A stretch of 14,593 nucleotides of DNA from Candidatus Nomurabacteria bacterium (GTDB taxonomy: Bacteria; Patescibacteriota; Minisyncoccia; Phycocordibacterales; UBA9973). A program made the position numbers and the translations under genes. A model generated the notes under the pieces. The model was not told where the DNA came from and did not search any database. It saw only the letters and a program-made list of their open reading frames with translations. Of this stretch, positions 1 to 6,921 are shown piece by piece. Numbering within the stretch: the stretch's first letter is position 1; every line of letters begins with the position of its first letter. The DNA lies in assembly GCA_943356395.1 (NCBI GenBank), contig CALRFC010000011.1, forward strand, positions 1,546 to 16,138, read 5' to 3'.

Positions 1-554
1 GGACGGAAGAATTGCGACGAGAAGCCGAGCGTGCTCTCGATGATTGCCGTTGTGTCGTCGAGCTCTTTCTGTCCTTTCGCGTCCTCGAGCTTTTTCAGAT
101 TCGCGTGATCCCAAGTGTGGTTGCCGATCGTGTGTCCGGCGTCGTTCATTTCTTTCAACAATTCCGGATGCGCTTTGATGAAATTTCCGAGCACGAAGAA
201 AATCAGATGAACATCCTTTTCTTTGAGCGTGGCGAGAATCGGGCGAAGCGTTTTCGCATTTTTCGGCCCATCGTCCATCGTGAGAAGGACGATTTTTTTG
301 TTTCCGTTTGGATCGAGCGGGACGACATCATAATTTGCGTCGATCGCATATTTTTTCTCGACCGCGCTTATCGCGGCATTTTCCGGAATCTTTTCACCGC
401 TCGGATTCTCCGCGACGATTTGGTTTTCTTGAATGGAAGCGGATCGTATCTCCGGCTTTGCCGAGCTTCCTGTTTTGGAGTCCACATACGCGCCCAAAGA
501 GACAAAAATTCCGAGAGCGACGACGCACAAGATTTTCTTCTTTTTCCGATTCAT
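1..554 (-). CDS. Polysaccharide deacetylase (NodB family), secreted or membrane-anchored, cut by the window edge
   Basis: The reverse strand reads open from the ATG at 554 to the left edge (184 codons, 3' end missing). Residues 1-22 are a Lys-rich start plus a hydrophobic segment, so the protein is exported or N-terminally anchored. Residues 92-97 are TMDDGP, the family's first metal/catalytic motif (usually TFDDGP; D94 and D95). Residues 144-150 are GNHTWDH, the HxxxH zinc-binding motif (H146, H150). The sequence ends at FFR, where the third motif (RPPxG) would begin. Family knowledge: metal-dependent removal of N-acetyl groups from peptidoglycan or other surface glycans. The exact substrate cannot be told. 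Start choice: an extended -10 (TGC-TACTAT, 563-571) ends 8 nt before this ATG, suggesting a nearly leaderless mRNA. The gene fits the envelope theme of the fusion protein at 2168-4543. Confidence 0.9.
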   Translation of the reverse strand, partial: MNRKKKKILCVVALGIFVSLGAYVDSKTGSSAKPEIRSASIQENQIVAENPSGEKIPENAAISAVEKKYAIDANYDVVPLDPNGNKKIVLLTMDDGPKNAKTLRPILATLKEKDVHLIFFVLGNFIKAHPELLKEMNDAGHTIGNHTWDHANLKKLEDAKGQKELDDTTAIIESTLGFSSQFFR

Positions 555-562
555 ATTCAAGA

Positions 563-571
563 ATAGTAGCA
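563..571 (-). promoter_or_regulatory. Extended -10 element of the deacetylase gene
   Basis: On the reverse strand TGC precedes TACTAT, and the hexamer ends 8 nt before the ATG at 554. No convincing -35 is seen. Transcription would start at or next to the start codon. Confidence 0.45.
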
Positions 572-582
572 TGGATTTTTTG

Positions 583-612
583 ATTTAAACATTTAAATAT
601 GGAAAGATTTAA
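583..612. repeat. Solo copy of the AT-rich octamer repeat
   Basis: These 30 bp are identical to 1586-1615 next to the S23-like gene. They read as octamers of the type ACATTTAA / ATATGGAA / AGATTTAA. This copy has no S23 gene beside it, so it may be a remnant or a separate expansion. It lies in the divergent intergenic region between the deacetylase and the membrane-protein gene. Confidence 0.7.
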
Positions 613-637
613 CGCCGGAATTCACATCGAGGCATCC

Positions 638-665
638 TTGACAAAAAATGTCTATTTGGTATACT
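638..665 (+). promoter_or_regulatory. Sigma-70-type promoter of the membrane-protein gene
   Basis: TTGACA (638-643), a 16-bp spacer, then TATACT (660-665). The start codon is at 691, so a leader of roughly 20 nt is expected. No Shine-Dalgarno is evident. Confidence 0.75.
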
Positions 666-690
666 TCTTTCAAACAAATTACTTGAAAAA

Positions 691-1536
691 ATGAAAAACA
701 AAACCTTAAAGATCGGCCTTTCCTGCTTTATAGGAGCGCTGATCGGGGCCTTTATCGGTCTTCAGTTCAAATCAGTCCTCGGATTGACTGTCAGTATCAT
801 CACCGGCAGCGTGAGCGGATATCTGCTCTGGGAATTCGACAAAGTTTTGAAAGCAATTCCCAAAGCGATCAGCCTTACGAATCAGGTAAAAAGAAAAAAG
901 TGGAGTAGGGAAACATTTCAACTTAAAATGAGAATTTTTATTTTGAATATGACAACTCCCATTTTGGTAACAACTACTCTTGCTTCATTAGTAGGATTTG
1001 TTGCCTTTTTGAACTGGTTGGGTGTTGATGATACATTGCCCGTAGGGCCAAAGTTGTTCTGGATTCCTTTAAGCTATGGCATCACAACCATAGCGCTAAT
1101 TTCTTTTTTTGGATTTTTTGTAGGTTTGATCATCTTGTTTCTGGATAAAAAATATATTCAACACGAATTATTTAATGCAGAAATACTTTTTGCTAAAAAC
1201 AAACGCAACCTTATTCTTCTCAATCCAATTTCTTTGCCGTTTGTCGCAGTGTTCTTTACTCTCAAATTTCTGTTTTGGGTGGCAAAAGATGTAGTTCCAA
1301 AAATTCCCTATGCTTTAATGCAGACTTTCAGGTGGTTCTGGAGATTCTTCAAACATCTCTTCATCCTCATTCATTCGGAAATCCGGCTCATCTGTCTTGT
1401 TGATGCGGGAATCGGTGCCGGAATCGGATTTGTGTTCAGTTCTCCGGTGATCGGAGGATTGGCTGGCGCAGTTTTCGGAATTCTGAATTATTGGATCGTA
1501 TCCATTAAGATTCTGAAACTTAAACCGGCAAAGTAG
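691..1536 (+). CDS. Multi-pass membrane protein of unknown function with similar glycine-rich ends
   Basis: 281 residues, not recognised as a named family. Hydrophobic segments are seen at about 7-25, 28-48, 88-110, 127-151, 178-198, 235-252 and 253-272, so it is an integral membrane protein with about seven passes. The first two and last two segments resemble each other: residues 15-48 (GALIGAFIG then a Gly/Ser-rich helix) and 239-272 (GIGAGIGF then GGLAGAVFG) form similar glycine-rich hairpins, as in proteins with tightly packed helices. A Lys/Arg-rich stretch (66-81) and an aromatic cluster (210-221, FRWFWRFF) lie between. The ends of the gene are GC-richer than its AT-rich middle (about 890-1340). 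The ATG is the first after a good promoter (638-665), and a terminator follows at 1553. Transport or pore activity would be speculation. Confidence 0.8.
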   Translation: MKNKTLKIGLSCFIGALIGAFIGLQFKSVLGLTVSIITGSVSGYLLWEFDKVLKAIPKAISLTNQVKRKKWSRETFQLKMRIFILNMTTPILVTTTLASLVGFVAFLNWLGVDDTLPVGPKLFWIPLSYGITTIALISFFGFFVGLIILFLDKKYIQHELFNAEILFAKNKRNLILLNPISLPFVAVFFTLKFLFWVAKDVVPKIPYALMQTFRWFWRFFKHLFILIHSEIRLICLVDAGIGAGIGFVFSSPVIGGLAGAVFGILNYWIVSIKILKLKPAK

Positions 1537-1552
1537 TTTTTTGCAAAAATTC

Positions 1553-1584
1553 AAATCCCATAGGTCAAACCTGTGGGATTTTTT
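1553..1584 (+). terminator. Rho-independent terminator after the membrane-protein gene
   Basis: 13-nt arms (1553-1565 and 1569-1581) with one T-G wobble and a CAA loop, running into a T-tract (1579-1584). The A-rich left side means it may also stop transcription from the S23-like gene on the other strand. Confidence 0.85.
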
Positions 1585-1585
1585 A

Positions 1586-1621
1586 ATTTAAACATTTAAA
1601 TATGGAAAGATTTAAATGTTT
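1586..1621. repeat. Octamer repeat and 12-bp hairpin abutting the S23-like stop codon
   Basis: Contains the 30-bp repeat also found at 583-612. It also holds a perfect 12-bp inverted repeat (1590-1601 with 1610-1621) around an 8-nt loop, whose last base is part of the S23-like stop codon. A similar repeat in opposite orientation is at 2137-2170, so the gene is bracketed by related sequences. Confidence 0.75.
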
Positions 1622-2082
1622 CATCCTTTCGGATAAAAGCGTTTGAAAAGTTCCGGTTCCTTGTTTCTCAAGATTTCTTTCATCGGATCTTCTTTTTCCA
1701 ATTTTTTGAATTGCGTGCCTGCGCCCATGCCGGTTTTCACTTTTTCCGCAAAGCTCTGGATCAGGCGCGAGCAATCCGCTGCGAGCGCGCTTAAATGTTT
1801 GAATTTTTCCATATGTAAATATCCGACATCGAGCGCAACATACAATTGCGCGCGGACTTCTCCGGCGGAACCTTTTGCGATGTAGAGATAGTTCAAGAAT
1901 TCGGCTTTTGTCCCGCGCTCAAATCCTTCGGCGATATTCGAAAGGACGGAAACGCTTGCGCGTTGTATCTGGTCGGTAAAGCCGTAATCTTTGCAAGATT
2001 TGAATTCTTTGTATACTTCTCTCGTCAATTCCCGCGCCTTCTGCCAACAGATGAGATCTTCGAATCTTTGGATGGTAGCCAT
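1621..2082 (-). CDS. S23-type four-helix-bundle protein (23S rRNA intervening-sequence protein family)
   Basis: 153 residues. The family signature is clear: FEDLICWQKARELTREVY (7-24), DQIQRASVSVLSNIAEGFER (37-56) and FLNYLYIAKGSAGEVRAQL (62-80), the amphipathic helices of the S23/four-helix-bundle family. It is longer than the usual ~120 residues, with a charged tail (about 117-153). Family knowledge: first found in intervening sequences within 23S rRNA genes of Leptospira and others, and related to Avd of diversity-generating retroelements. The biochemical role of free-standing copies is unclear. Here it is not in an rRNA gene but between a membrane-protein gene and an envelope gene, flanked by AT-rich octamer repeats and hairpins. 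The start at 2082 begins MATIQRFEDL; a TATAAT (2089-2094) ends 6 nt upstream, so the mRNA is probably leaderless. Stop is TGA. Confidence 0.92.
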   Translation of the reverse strand: MATIQRFEDLICWQKARELTREVYKEFKSCKDYGFTDQIQRASVSVLSNIAEGFERGTKAEFLNYLYIAKGSAGEVRAQLYVALDVGYLHMEKFKHLSALAADCSRLIQSFAEKVKTGMGAGTQFKKLEKEDPMKEILRNKEPELFKRFYPKG

Positions 2083-2085
2083 TTC

Positions 2086-2170
2086 ATTATTATATGTAAA
2101 TATGAAAATATTTAAAAATGTAAAAGAATTAGTCCAATTTACATTTTTCCATATTTAAATATTTAAATCA
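2086..2170. repeat. Octamer-repeat tract upstream of the S23-like gene
   Basis: Two degenerate blocks. About 2092-2123 reads as octamers ATATGTAA / ATATGAAA / ATATTTAA / AAATGTAA. 2137-2170, read on the reverse strand, gives TGATTTAA / ATATTTAA / ATATGGAA / AAATGTAA, one mismatch from the 583 and 1586 copies over its first 25 bases. The second block begins exactly with the TGA stop codon of the fusion gene at 2168-2170. Confidence 0.65.
2089..2094 (-). promoter_or_regulatory. -10 box of the S23-like gene
   Basis: Perfect TATAAT on the reverse strand, 6 nt from the ATG at 2082. The -35 region is poor. The AT-rich repeat background makes a chance match possible. Confidence 0.45.
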
Positions 2171-4543
2171 CTTTTCCTCTGTCACCGTCTCCGGCTGGAA
2201 GAAGCTGTTTAGCTTCACGATTCTTTTACGATATTCCTTCAATTCTTTTCCGTCGAAATATGTTGAAAGCAGCATTCCTTGCATCGTTTCCGGCGAGAAG
2301 TATTGGTCGAAGATGAGATTGCCGAGCGAGTAGGCGATGAGACCGTTCTTGTATGTTTCCGTCGCCTGCTCCACATGCGGATGGTGCCCGATCACGAGCC
2401 TCGCGCCGTCGTCGATCGCGCGGTGAGCGAGCGCTGTTTGTCTTGCCGTATGCTCTTGGTATTCGACGCCCCAGTGGAAAGACACGACGAGCACATCGAC
2501 GCCCGCCGCGGCTTTTCTTATAATCGCATCAAAATCCGGATCGCTCGCGAGCAATATGCCGGAACTTTTTTCTTTCGCTGAAAGCCAATCGGGCCCCACA
2601 TCGGAGAATCCGATGAAGCCGAATCTCGTGCCGTTGTGCTCGATGACGACCGGTGTTGCGGCGGAAGATTTGTCGTCACCCGCGCCGACATACGAAATCC
2701 CGTTTTGCGCGAGCCGCGCTCGCGTGTCGTCGAACGCGGCGACATTCCAATCGCCGACATGATTGTTGGCGAACGAAACGATGTCGATTCCCGCACCCTT
2801 TATCGCCGGCAAAACGATCGGATCCATGCGGAAAGAAAATCTGCTCCCGACATTGTTTCCCTTGTCGGACACATCGCCTTCGAGATTCGCGAACGCGATG
2901 TCGGCGCTCTTCAAGATTTCCAGATTCTTGAAGAGCGCCGAATAATCGCCGGCGAAATTCTTCGCGACGGAGGAGCGCACGCCGCGGTCGAGCATGATGT
3001 CGCCGCCGAAAACGATGGTCGTATCCGTTTGGGGCGGCGGAGGCGGCATCGGCACGGCGGCTATTTTTCCGCCCGCGCTCCCCAAAAAAACATTTTTTCT
3101 CACGAAATCGACGAGCGCGAGCGTATCGCGACGACGGTCTTCGCTTCCCAAGAGCGTGACTGCGATCGTGCGCGAGCCGAATTCCGAGACCGGAATCTCA
3201 AAGAGCGCGACGACGGTTTCGCGCGCCGGATCGGTGTATCCGCTTTTTCCTCCGCCGTAGCCCGCTTCCTTCAGGAATTGGTTGTTGCTCTGCCAAAAGT
3301 GCCCGTTCGCACTGTAATTCTTATTCCGCGTGATGTCGAAAATATCATTCTTGAAGGAACGGATGTAGCGTGCGAGCGCAAATAGATCGTCCGCGGTCGA
3401 GACATTTTTTGCGGAGAGTCCGGTCGGATCGTCGTAGGAAGTCCGTGCGAGCCCGAGCTCGCGGGCTTTCTCGTTCATCGCTCCGATGAAAAAAGATCGG
3501 CTTATCTCCTCCGCCAAAATCTCTCCGGCGTCGTTGCTCGATTCGAGGAGAAGCGGGAAGAGGATATCGGAATTCCGTATCCTCTCTCCGATCCTAAATC
3601 CGCCGTTGTCGCCGTAGGTCGCAAGCGCGTCTTTGGAGACATTCGTGCTCTCCGATTGGTTCAAGAATTCGAGCGAGACGAGCGCAGTCATGAGCTTGGT
3701 CACGGAAGCGATCGGCATTTGGGAAGCCACATTCTTTTTTAGGAATATCTCGCCGCTCGAAACATCGCCAACGGCATACGCTTTTGCGGAAACATTCGGG
3801 ATGCCGGCGTTGCCTTCTCTGAAATATGAAGTTCCGCCGAGCTCTTCCGGAGAATTCGGATTGTTGTTGAAAATTGAAACTGCCGTTCCGACGCCCGTCC
3901 ACTCGTAGAGGGCTTTCATGTCTTTCAAAGAGAAGGCGAGACAGCCGAATGCCGTTTTGCCCGCGAGAGGATTTCCATTCGGATCTTCCGGAGGCGCGTG
4001 CATGAAATAATTCCCGAAGAATTCCATGGAATCCGGAAAGATTATTTTTCCGTCGGAAGACCGATGCTCTTCTTCTTTATGCAAAATCTTGAAATTTCCG
4101 GCGGGCGCGCGGGAGCATTTTCCTTTTGACGCGACAGTGAATGAATCGAGCTTCCGGCCGTTCTCATAGCGGGCGAGCGACATGGTTTCGAGATTGATGC
4201 GGAGCGCGCGGCCGTCTTTCGGGGCGGCATACTCCGCTTCGGAAATATTTCCGAAGGAAATTTCTTCCGGCGGAATATTTTCCTCCGCTTTCGGAGAGGG
4301 GATCGGCGCTTCCGATACCGGATTCTCTTTTTCTGCGTTCTTTTTCCCGAATTCGGAGAGGAAATGCGCGAATCGGTAGAATATGGAAACGCGCGCCGCT
4401 TCGTAATCTTCGCCGTGGATCTGATTCTTCGTGTCCGACGAGAATCCGTTTTTGAAGATGAGCGTCAAAAAAATCGCCGCCGCGAAGAGAACGACTGCGA
4501 GAAGCGCGCTTGCGCTTTTATGTTTTGCGATCCATCGTTTCAT
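2168..4543 (-). CDS. Three-domain envelope protein: L,D-transpeptidase-like + D-Ala-D-Ala carboxypeptidase-like + CapA-like
   Basis: 791 residues from the ATG at 4543. Residues 12-30 are a membrane anchor, so the rest is outside. About 112-226 resembles a YkuD L,D-transpeptidase: H182 (FMHAPP) and C201 (TAFGCLAFSLKD) match the catalytic His and Cys of the usual SHGCxR motif, but its Ser, His and Arg are replaced. About 250-490 is a penicillin-binding-protein 5-like D,D-carboxypeptidase: SVTK (S280, K283), SSN (335-337) and KSG (433-435). A Pro-rich linker (498-504) leads to a CapA/poly-gamma-glutamate-type metallophosphatase-like domain (508-765): GGDIMLDR (D515), NLEGD, FANNH (H595), SFHWG (H690), GHHPH (720-723). 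The first two domains act on peptidoglycan peptides in known families; the third's substrate is unknown. The frame is open 64 codons further upstream, but that part overlaps rnr and is low in meaning. A TATAAT (4551-4556) 7 nt before this ATG supports the start chosen. Confidence 0.9.
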   Translation of the reverse strand: MKRWIAKHKSASALLAVVLFAAAIFLTLIFKNGFSSDTKNQIHGEDYEAARVSIFYRFAHFLSEFGKKNAEKENPVSEAPIPSPKAEENIPPEEISFGNISEAEYAAPKDGRALRINLETMSLARYENGRKLDSFTVASKGKCSRAPAGNFKILHKEEEHRSSDGKIIFPDSMEFFGNYFMHAPPEDPNGNPLAGKTAFGCLAFSLKDMKALYEWTGVGTAVSIFNNNPNSPEELGGTSYFREGNAGIPNVSAKAYAVGDVSSGEIFLKKNVASQMPIASVTKLMTALVSLEFLNQSESTNVSKDALATYGDNGGFRIGERIRNSDILFPLLLESSNDAGEILAEEISRSFFIGAMNEKARELGLARTSYDDPTGLSAKNVSTADDLFALARYIRSFKNDIFDITRNKNYSANGHFWQSNNQFLKEAGYGGGKSGYTDPARETVVALFEIPVSEFGSRTIAVTLLGSEDRRRDTLALVDFVRKNVFLGSAGGKIAAVPMPPPPPQTDTTIVFGGDIMLDRGVRSSVAKNFAGDYSALFKNLEILKSADIAFANLEGDVSDKGNNVGSRFSFRMDPIVLPAIKGAGIDIVSFANNHVGDWNVAAFDDTRARLAQNGISYVGAGDDKSSAATPVVIEHNGTRFGFIGFSDVGPDWLSAKEKSSGILLASDPDFDAIIRKAAAGVDVLVVSFHWGVEYQEHTARQTALAHRAIDDGARLVIGHHPHVEQATETYKNGLIAYSLGNLIFDQYFSPETMQGMLLSTYFDGKELKEYRKRIVKLNSFFQPETVTEEK

Positions 4544-4550
4544 CGAATCA

Positions 4551-4556
4551 ATTATA
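4551..4556 (-). promoter_or_regulatory. -10 box of the three-domain envelope gene
   Basis: Perfect TATAAT on the reverse strand, ending 7 nt before the ATG at 4543, so the transcript would be leaderless. It lies in the 58-nt gap after rnr, so this gene can be made independently of rnr. No good -35 is seen. Confidence 0.55.
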
Positions 4557-4601
4557 CCGCATCCTCCGCCGGAGCGGCTTGTATTCCCATTTTTTCTTTT
4601 C

Positions 4602-6518
4602 CTACGCCAGCTCGTAGTCGATGATTTTTCGTTCGAGATCGGCTTTGACGACTCGCACGCGGAGCGCGTCGCCCAAACGGAATTTCTTGCCTTTCTTCCT
4701 GCCTTCGAGCGCGAGCTTTTTCGGATTGAAGACATAGAAATCGCCTTTCAGATTGCGGAGCGGAATCATGCCTTCGCATTTCGTTTCTTTGTCCTCGACA
4801 TAGATGCCCCACTCGGTCACGCCGGAAATCACGCCGTCGAATTCTTGGCCTACGCGCGTGCTCATGTATTCCACCTGCTTGTATTTTATCGACGCGCGTT
4901 CGGCGTCGGTCGCTTGGCGCTCGCGTTCGCTCGATGTGCGCGCGATCAGTTCATATTCGCGCCACTCTTCTTTCGGCACGGACGCGCCCGCAAGCGCTTT
5001 CATTACGAGCCGGTGGACGACGACATCCGGATAGCGGCGGATCGGAGAGGTGAAGTGCGTGTATTCCTTGAAGCCGAGCCCGTAGTGCCCGATATTTTTC
5101 GTGGAATATATCGCTTTCGCCATGGCGCGGACGATCGCCGTCTGCACCGTGTCGCGCGAAGGATGGTCGGTCAATGTTTGCACCAAGTCGTTGAGCGCCT
5201 TTTGCGGAATGAGCCCGTCTTTCATCGGAAGAGAAAAGCCGAGCTGATTCAGGAAATAATGGAGGTCGGCGATGCGCTCGCGATCGGGAGAGTCGTGTAT
5301 GCGGTAGAGAGAAGTGCCCTTGGTCTTCATTTTTTTCGCGAGGCACGCCGCGACATGGCGGTTTGCGAGGAGCATGAATTCTTCGACAAGCTTGTTGGTG
5401 TCGATGCGCGATTTGCGGATGATGCGAACGGGGACTCCGCGCGCGTCCAGAACGAATTTCACTTCGTCTTGTTCGAGCGAGATCGCGCCTTCGTCGAAGC
5501 GCTTTTTCGTGAGCTTTTTGGCGATGCTGTTTAGGAGCGCGAGTTCCGTTTCAAACAGGCTTTTTATTTTTCCATCGAGAACTTCCTGCGCTTCTTCGTA
5601 GGTGAAGCGTTTGTTGGAATGAATGATCGTCTTCCCGAACCATTCGTTTATGACGCGCCCGTCTTTCGTCATGATGAAGATCGCGCTCATGGTGAGACGG
5701 TCGACGCCTTCTTTCAGACTGCAAAGATCGTTCGATAAGACTTCCGGAAGCATCGGAATCGTGCGGTCGACGAGATACACGGAGGTGGAGCGTTTGATGG
5801 CTTCGGCGTCGAGCGGCGTGTCGGGATGGACGAAGTGCGAAACATCGGCGATATGGATGCCGATCTCATAATTCTCACCCGTCTTTTTGACGGAAATCGC
5901 GTCGTCGAAATCTTTCGCGTCGTACGGATCGATGGTGAAAGTCGTTTCTTTTCGCATGTCGCGGCGACGGGGGATTTCGGCGGAACTGACGTATGATTCG
6001 TACAATTTTTTTGCCGCGTTCTCTATCGCTTCCGGAAAATCTCCCTCGAAACCGCGCTCGAGCGCGATCGACTGCATTTCCGTCTCGTTGTCGAACGGCT
6101 TGCCCAAGACGCGCACAACAACTCCCTCCGGCTCTTTTTTCGGATCGGTCCAATCAGTTATTTCAGCGAAGACTTTTTCGCCTTCTTTCGCGCCGGCCGT
6201 TTTTCCGTCTTTGATCTTTATGGAAGCGTACATGCGCGGATCCGACGGCACGACGAAAAATCCCTTCGCTGTTTTTGCGAATATTCCGGCGTGACCGATC
6301 TTTCCGCGCGAGAGGATCTTTTCGACCGCGCCTTCGAGCTCGCCTTTCGAATTGAGCATTCTGACCTCGACGAAATCGCCGTGGAGCGCGGTGTTCAGAT
6401 TTTCTTCAGAAATGCGGATAATTTTTTCTTTATCGATCTTTACCGTGCCAATTTTCCTGCCGGAGACGGATATCGTCTCCTCGATCGTCTTCACCCCTTT
6501 ATTTTCAGTGTTTTTCAC
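4602..6518 (-). CDS. rnr: Ribonuclease R (RNB-family 3'-5' exoribonuclease)
   Basis: 638 residues, shorter than E. coli RNase R (about 813). An OB/cold-shock-like N-terminus (about 15-140) is followed by the RNB catalytic domain (about 188-515) with TIDPYDAKDFDDAISV; D197, D203, D205 and D206 match the Mg-binding aspartates of the family. A further hallmark is GLGFKEYTHFTSPIRRYPD, and a C-terminal S1 RNA-binding domain spans about 556-636 (GQEFDGVISGVTEWGIYVE). Family knowledge: processive degradation of structured RNA and rRNA or tmRNA-linked quality control in the cytoplasm. The start is GTG (6516-6518) with an extended -10 TGC-TACACT ending 6 nt upstream, suggesting a leaderless mRNA. The envelope fusion gene follows after 58 nt. 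The C-terminus lacks the long Lys-rich tail of enterobacterial RNase R. Confidence 0.95.
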   Translation of the reverse strand: MKNTENKGVKTIEETISVSGRKIGTVKIDKEKIIRISEENLNTALHGDFVEVRMLNSKGELEGAVEKILSRGKIGHAGIFAKTAKGFFVVPSDPRMYASIKIKDGKTAGAKEGEKVFAEITDWTDPKKEPEGVVVRVLGKPFDNETEMQSIALERGFEGDFPEAIENAAKKLYESYVSSAEIPRRRDMRKETTFTIDPYDAKDFDDAISVKKTGENYEIGIHIADVSHFVHPDTPLDAEAIKRSTSVYLVDRTIPMLPEVLSNDLCSLKEGVDRLTMSAIFIMTKDGRVINEWFGKTIIHSNKRFTYEEAQEVLDGKIKSLFETELALLNSIAKKLTKKRFDEGAISLEQDEVKFVLDARGVPVRIIRKSRIDTNKLVEEFMLLANRHVAACLAKKMKTKGTSLYRIHDSPDRERIADLHYFLNQLGFSLPMKDGLIPQKALNDLVQTLTDHPSRDTVQTAIVRAMAKAIYSTKNIGHYGLGFKEYTHFTSPIRRYPDVVVHRLVMKALAGASVPKEEWREYELIARTSSERERQATDAERASIKYKQVEYMSTRVGQEFDGVISGVTEWGIYVEDKETKCEGMIPLRNLKGDFYVFNPKKLALEGRKKGKKFRLGDALRVRVVKADLERKIIDYELA

Positions 6519-6524
6519 GGCTTC

Positions 6525-6533
6525 AGTGTAGCA
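6525..6533 (-). promoter_or_regulatory. Extended -10 element of rnr
   Basis: Reverse strand TGC-TACACT, with the hexamer at 6525-6530 and a 6-nt gap to the GTG start. It shares the TGC-TA pattern with the elements of the deacetylase gene and rpsP. Confidence 0.5.
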
Positions 6534-6555
6534 TATTTGTATGGCTCCGGTTTTC

Positions 6556-6584
6556 TTGACAAAAATTATATAATATGATACGAT
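6556..6584 (+). promoter_or_regulatory. Promoter of the 75-residue His-rich gene
   Basis: TTGACA (6556-6561), a 17-bp spacer and TACGAT (6579-6584). The -35 is perfect and the -10 moderate. The spacer is very AT-rich. It diverges from the rnr promoter. Confidence 0.6.
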
Positions 6585-6610
6585 GTGGTCTAAACCAAAT
6601 TGTTCTCCTT

Positions 6611-6838
6611 ATGTCAAAAAACATTTCAGAGCCGAAAGGCAAAAAACCGATCCGCCATGAGCACACCCATGTGATGGGCTTCGGACAGAATCGTGATCGC
6701 GATATTCGCGACCACGGACAGCATGTCGCCGCTATGTTTGAAAATGTTCGCGGTCGCCACAATCCGAACAGAGACAAGTTTGTCGCTATCGGTTTGCACA
6801 TCACCACGAATCCGAACGGGAGAAAATTATACAAATGA
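6611..6838 (+). CDS. Small basic histidine-rich protein of unknown function
   Basis: 75 residues, no family recognised. The start at 6611 (MSKNISEPKGKK) was chosen over an upstream in-frame ATG at 6575 because that one lies inside the promoter. The protein is strongly charged, with seven histidines (H16, H18, H20, H35, H38, H50, H63) and many Arg/Lys/Asp, and ends NPNGRKLYK. No membrane segment or signal peptide is seen, so it is probably cytoplasmic. Metal or RNA binding would fit the composition but is only inference. It is a compact stand-alone unit with a promoter at 6556 and a strong terminator at 6853, placed between rnr and rpsP, so a ribosome-linked role is conceivable. Its reading frame shows no repeats and looks like real coding sequence. 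Confidence 0.7.
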   Translation: MSKNISEPKGKKPIRHEHTHVMGFGQNRDRDIRDHGQHVAAMFENVRGRHNPNRDKFVAIGLHITTNPNGRKLYK

Positions 6839-6852
6839 ATTTCTCCGGTTCG

Positions 6853-6881
6853 AAAAGCCCCCGTTTTGCGGGGGCTTTTTT
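6853..6881 (+). terminator. Rho-independent terminator after the small His-rich gene
   Basis: 11-bp perfect stem (6853-6863 with 6869-6879), core GCCCCCG, TTTTG loop and a T-run to 6881. The rpsP promoter begins 4 nt later. Confidence 0.92.
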
Positions 6882-6885
6882 ATTC

Positions 6886-6914
6886 TTGACCGATTCGCGC
6901 GATTCTGCTAGGAT
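6886..6914 (+). promoter_or_regulatory. rpsP promoter with extended -10
   Basis: TTGACC (6886-6891), a 17-bp spacer ending in TGC, and TAGGAT (6909-6914). The rpsP ATG at 6922 lies 7 nt after the -10, so the mRNA should start at or one or two bases from the start codon. Confidence 0.65.
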
Positions 6915-6921
6915 GCTTCTC

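Noticed and set aside
12..566. 184-codon plus-strand frame at the left edge
   Set aside because: Antisense to the deacetylase, whose TMDDGP and HTWDH motifs show the real frame.
583..2170. CRISPR array
   Set aside because: Repeats are AT-rich 8-bp units without regular unique spacers, and no cas genes are present.
2636..3385. 249-codon plus-strand frame inside the envelope fusion gene
   Set aside because: Shadow of the carboxypeptidase and CapA-like coding region; its Arg-rich composition is typical of an antisense artefact.
4544..4735. 64-codon N-terminal extension of the envelope fusion gene
   Set aside because: It overlaps the end of rnr, has a low-complexity Ser/Arg/Lys composition, and would put the membrane anchor inside the chain; the TATAAT 7 nt before 4543 supports the shorter form.
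4431..5534. 367-codon open frame on the plus strand
   Set aside because: It is antisense to rnr and the start of the envelope fusion gene, which carry clear family motifs; no promoter or motif supports the plus frame.
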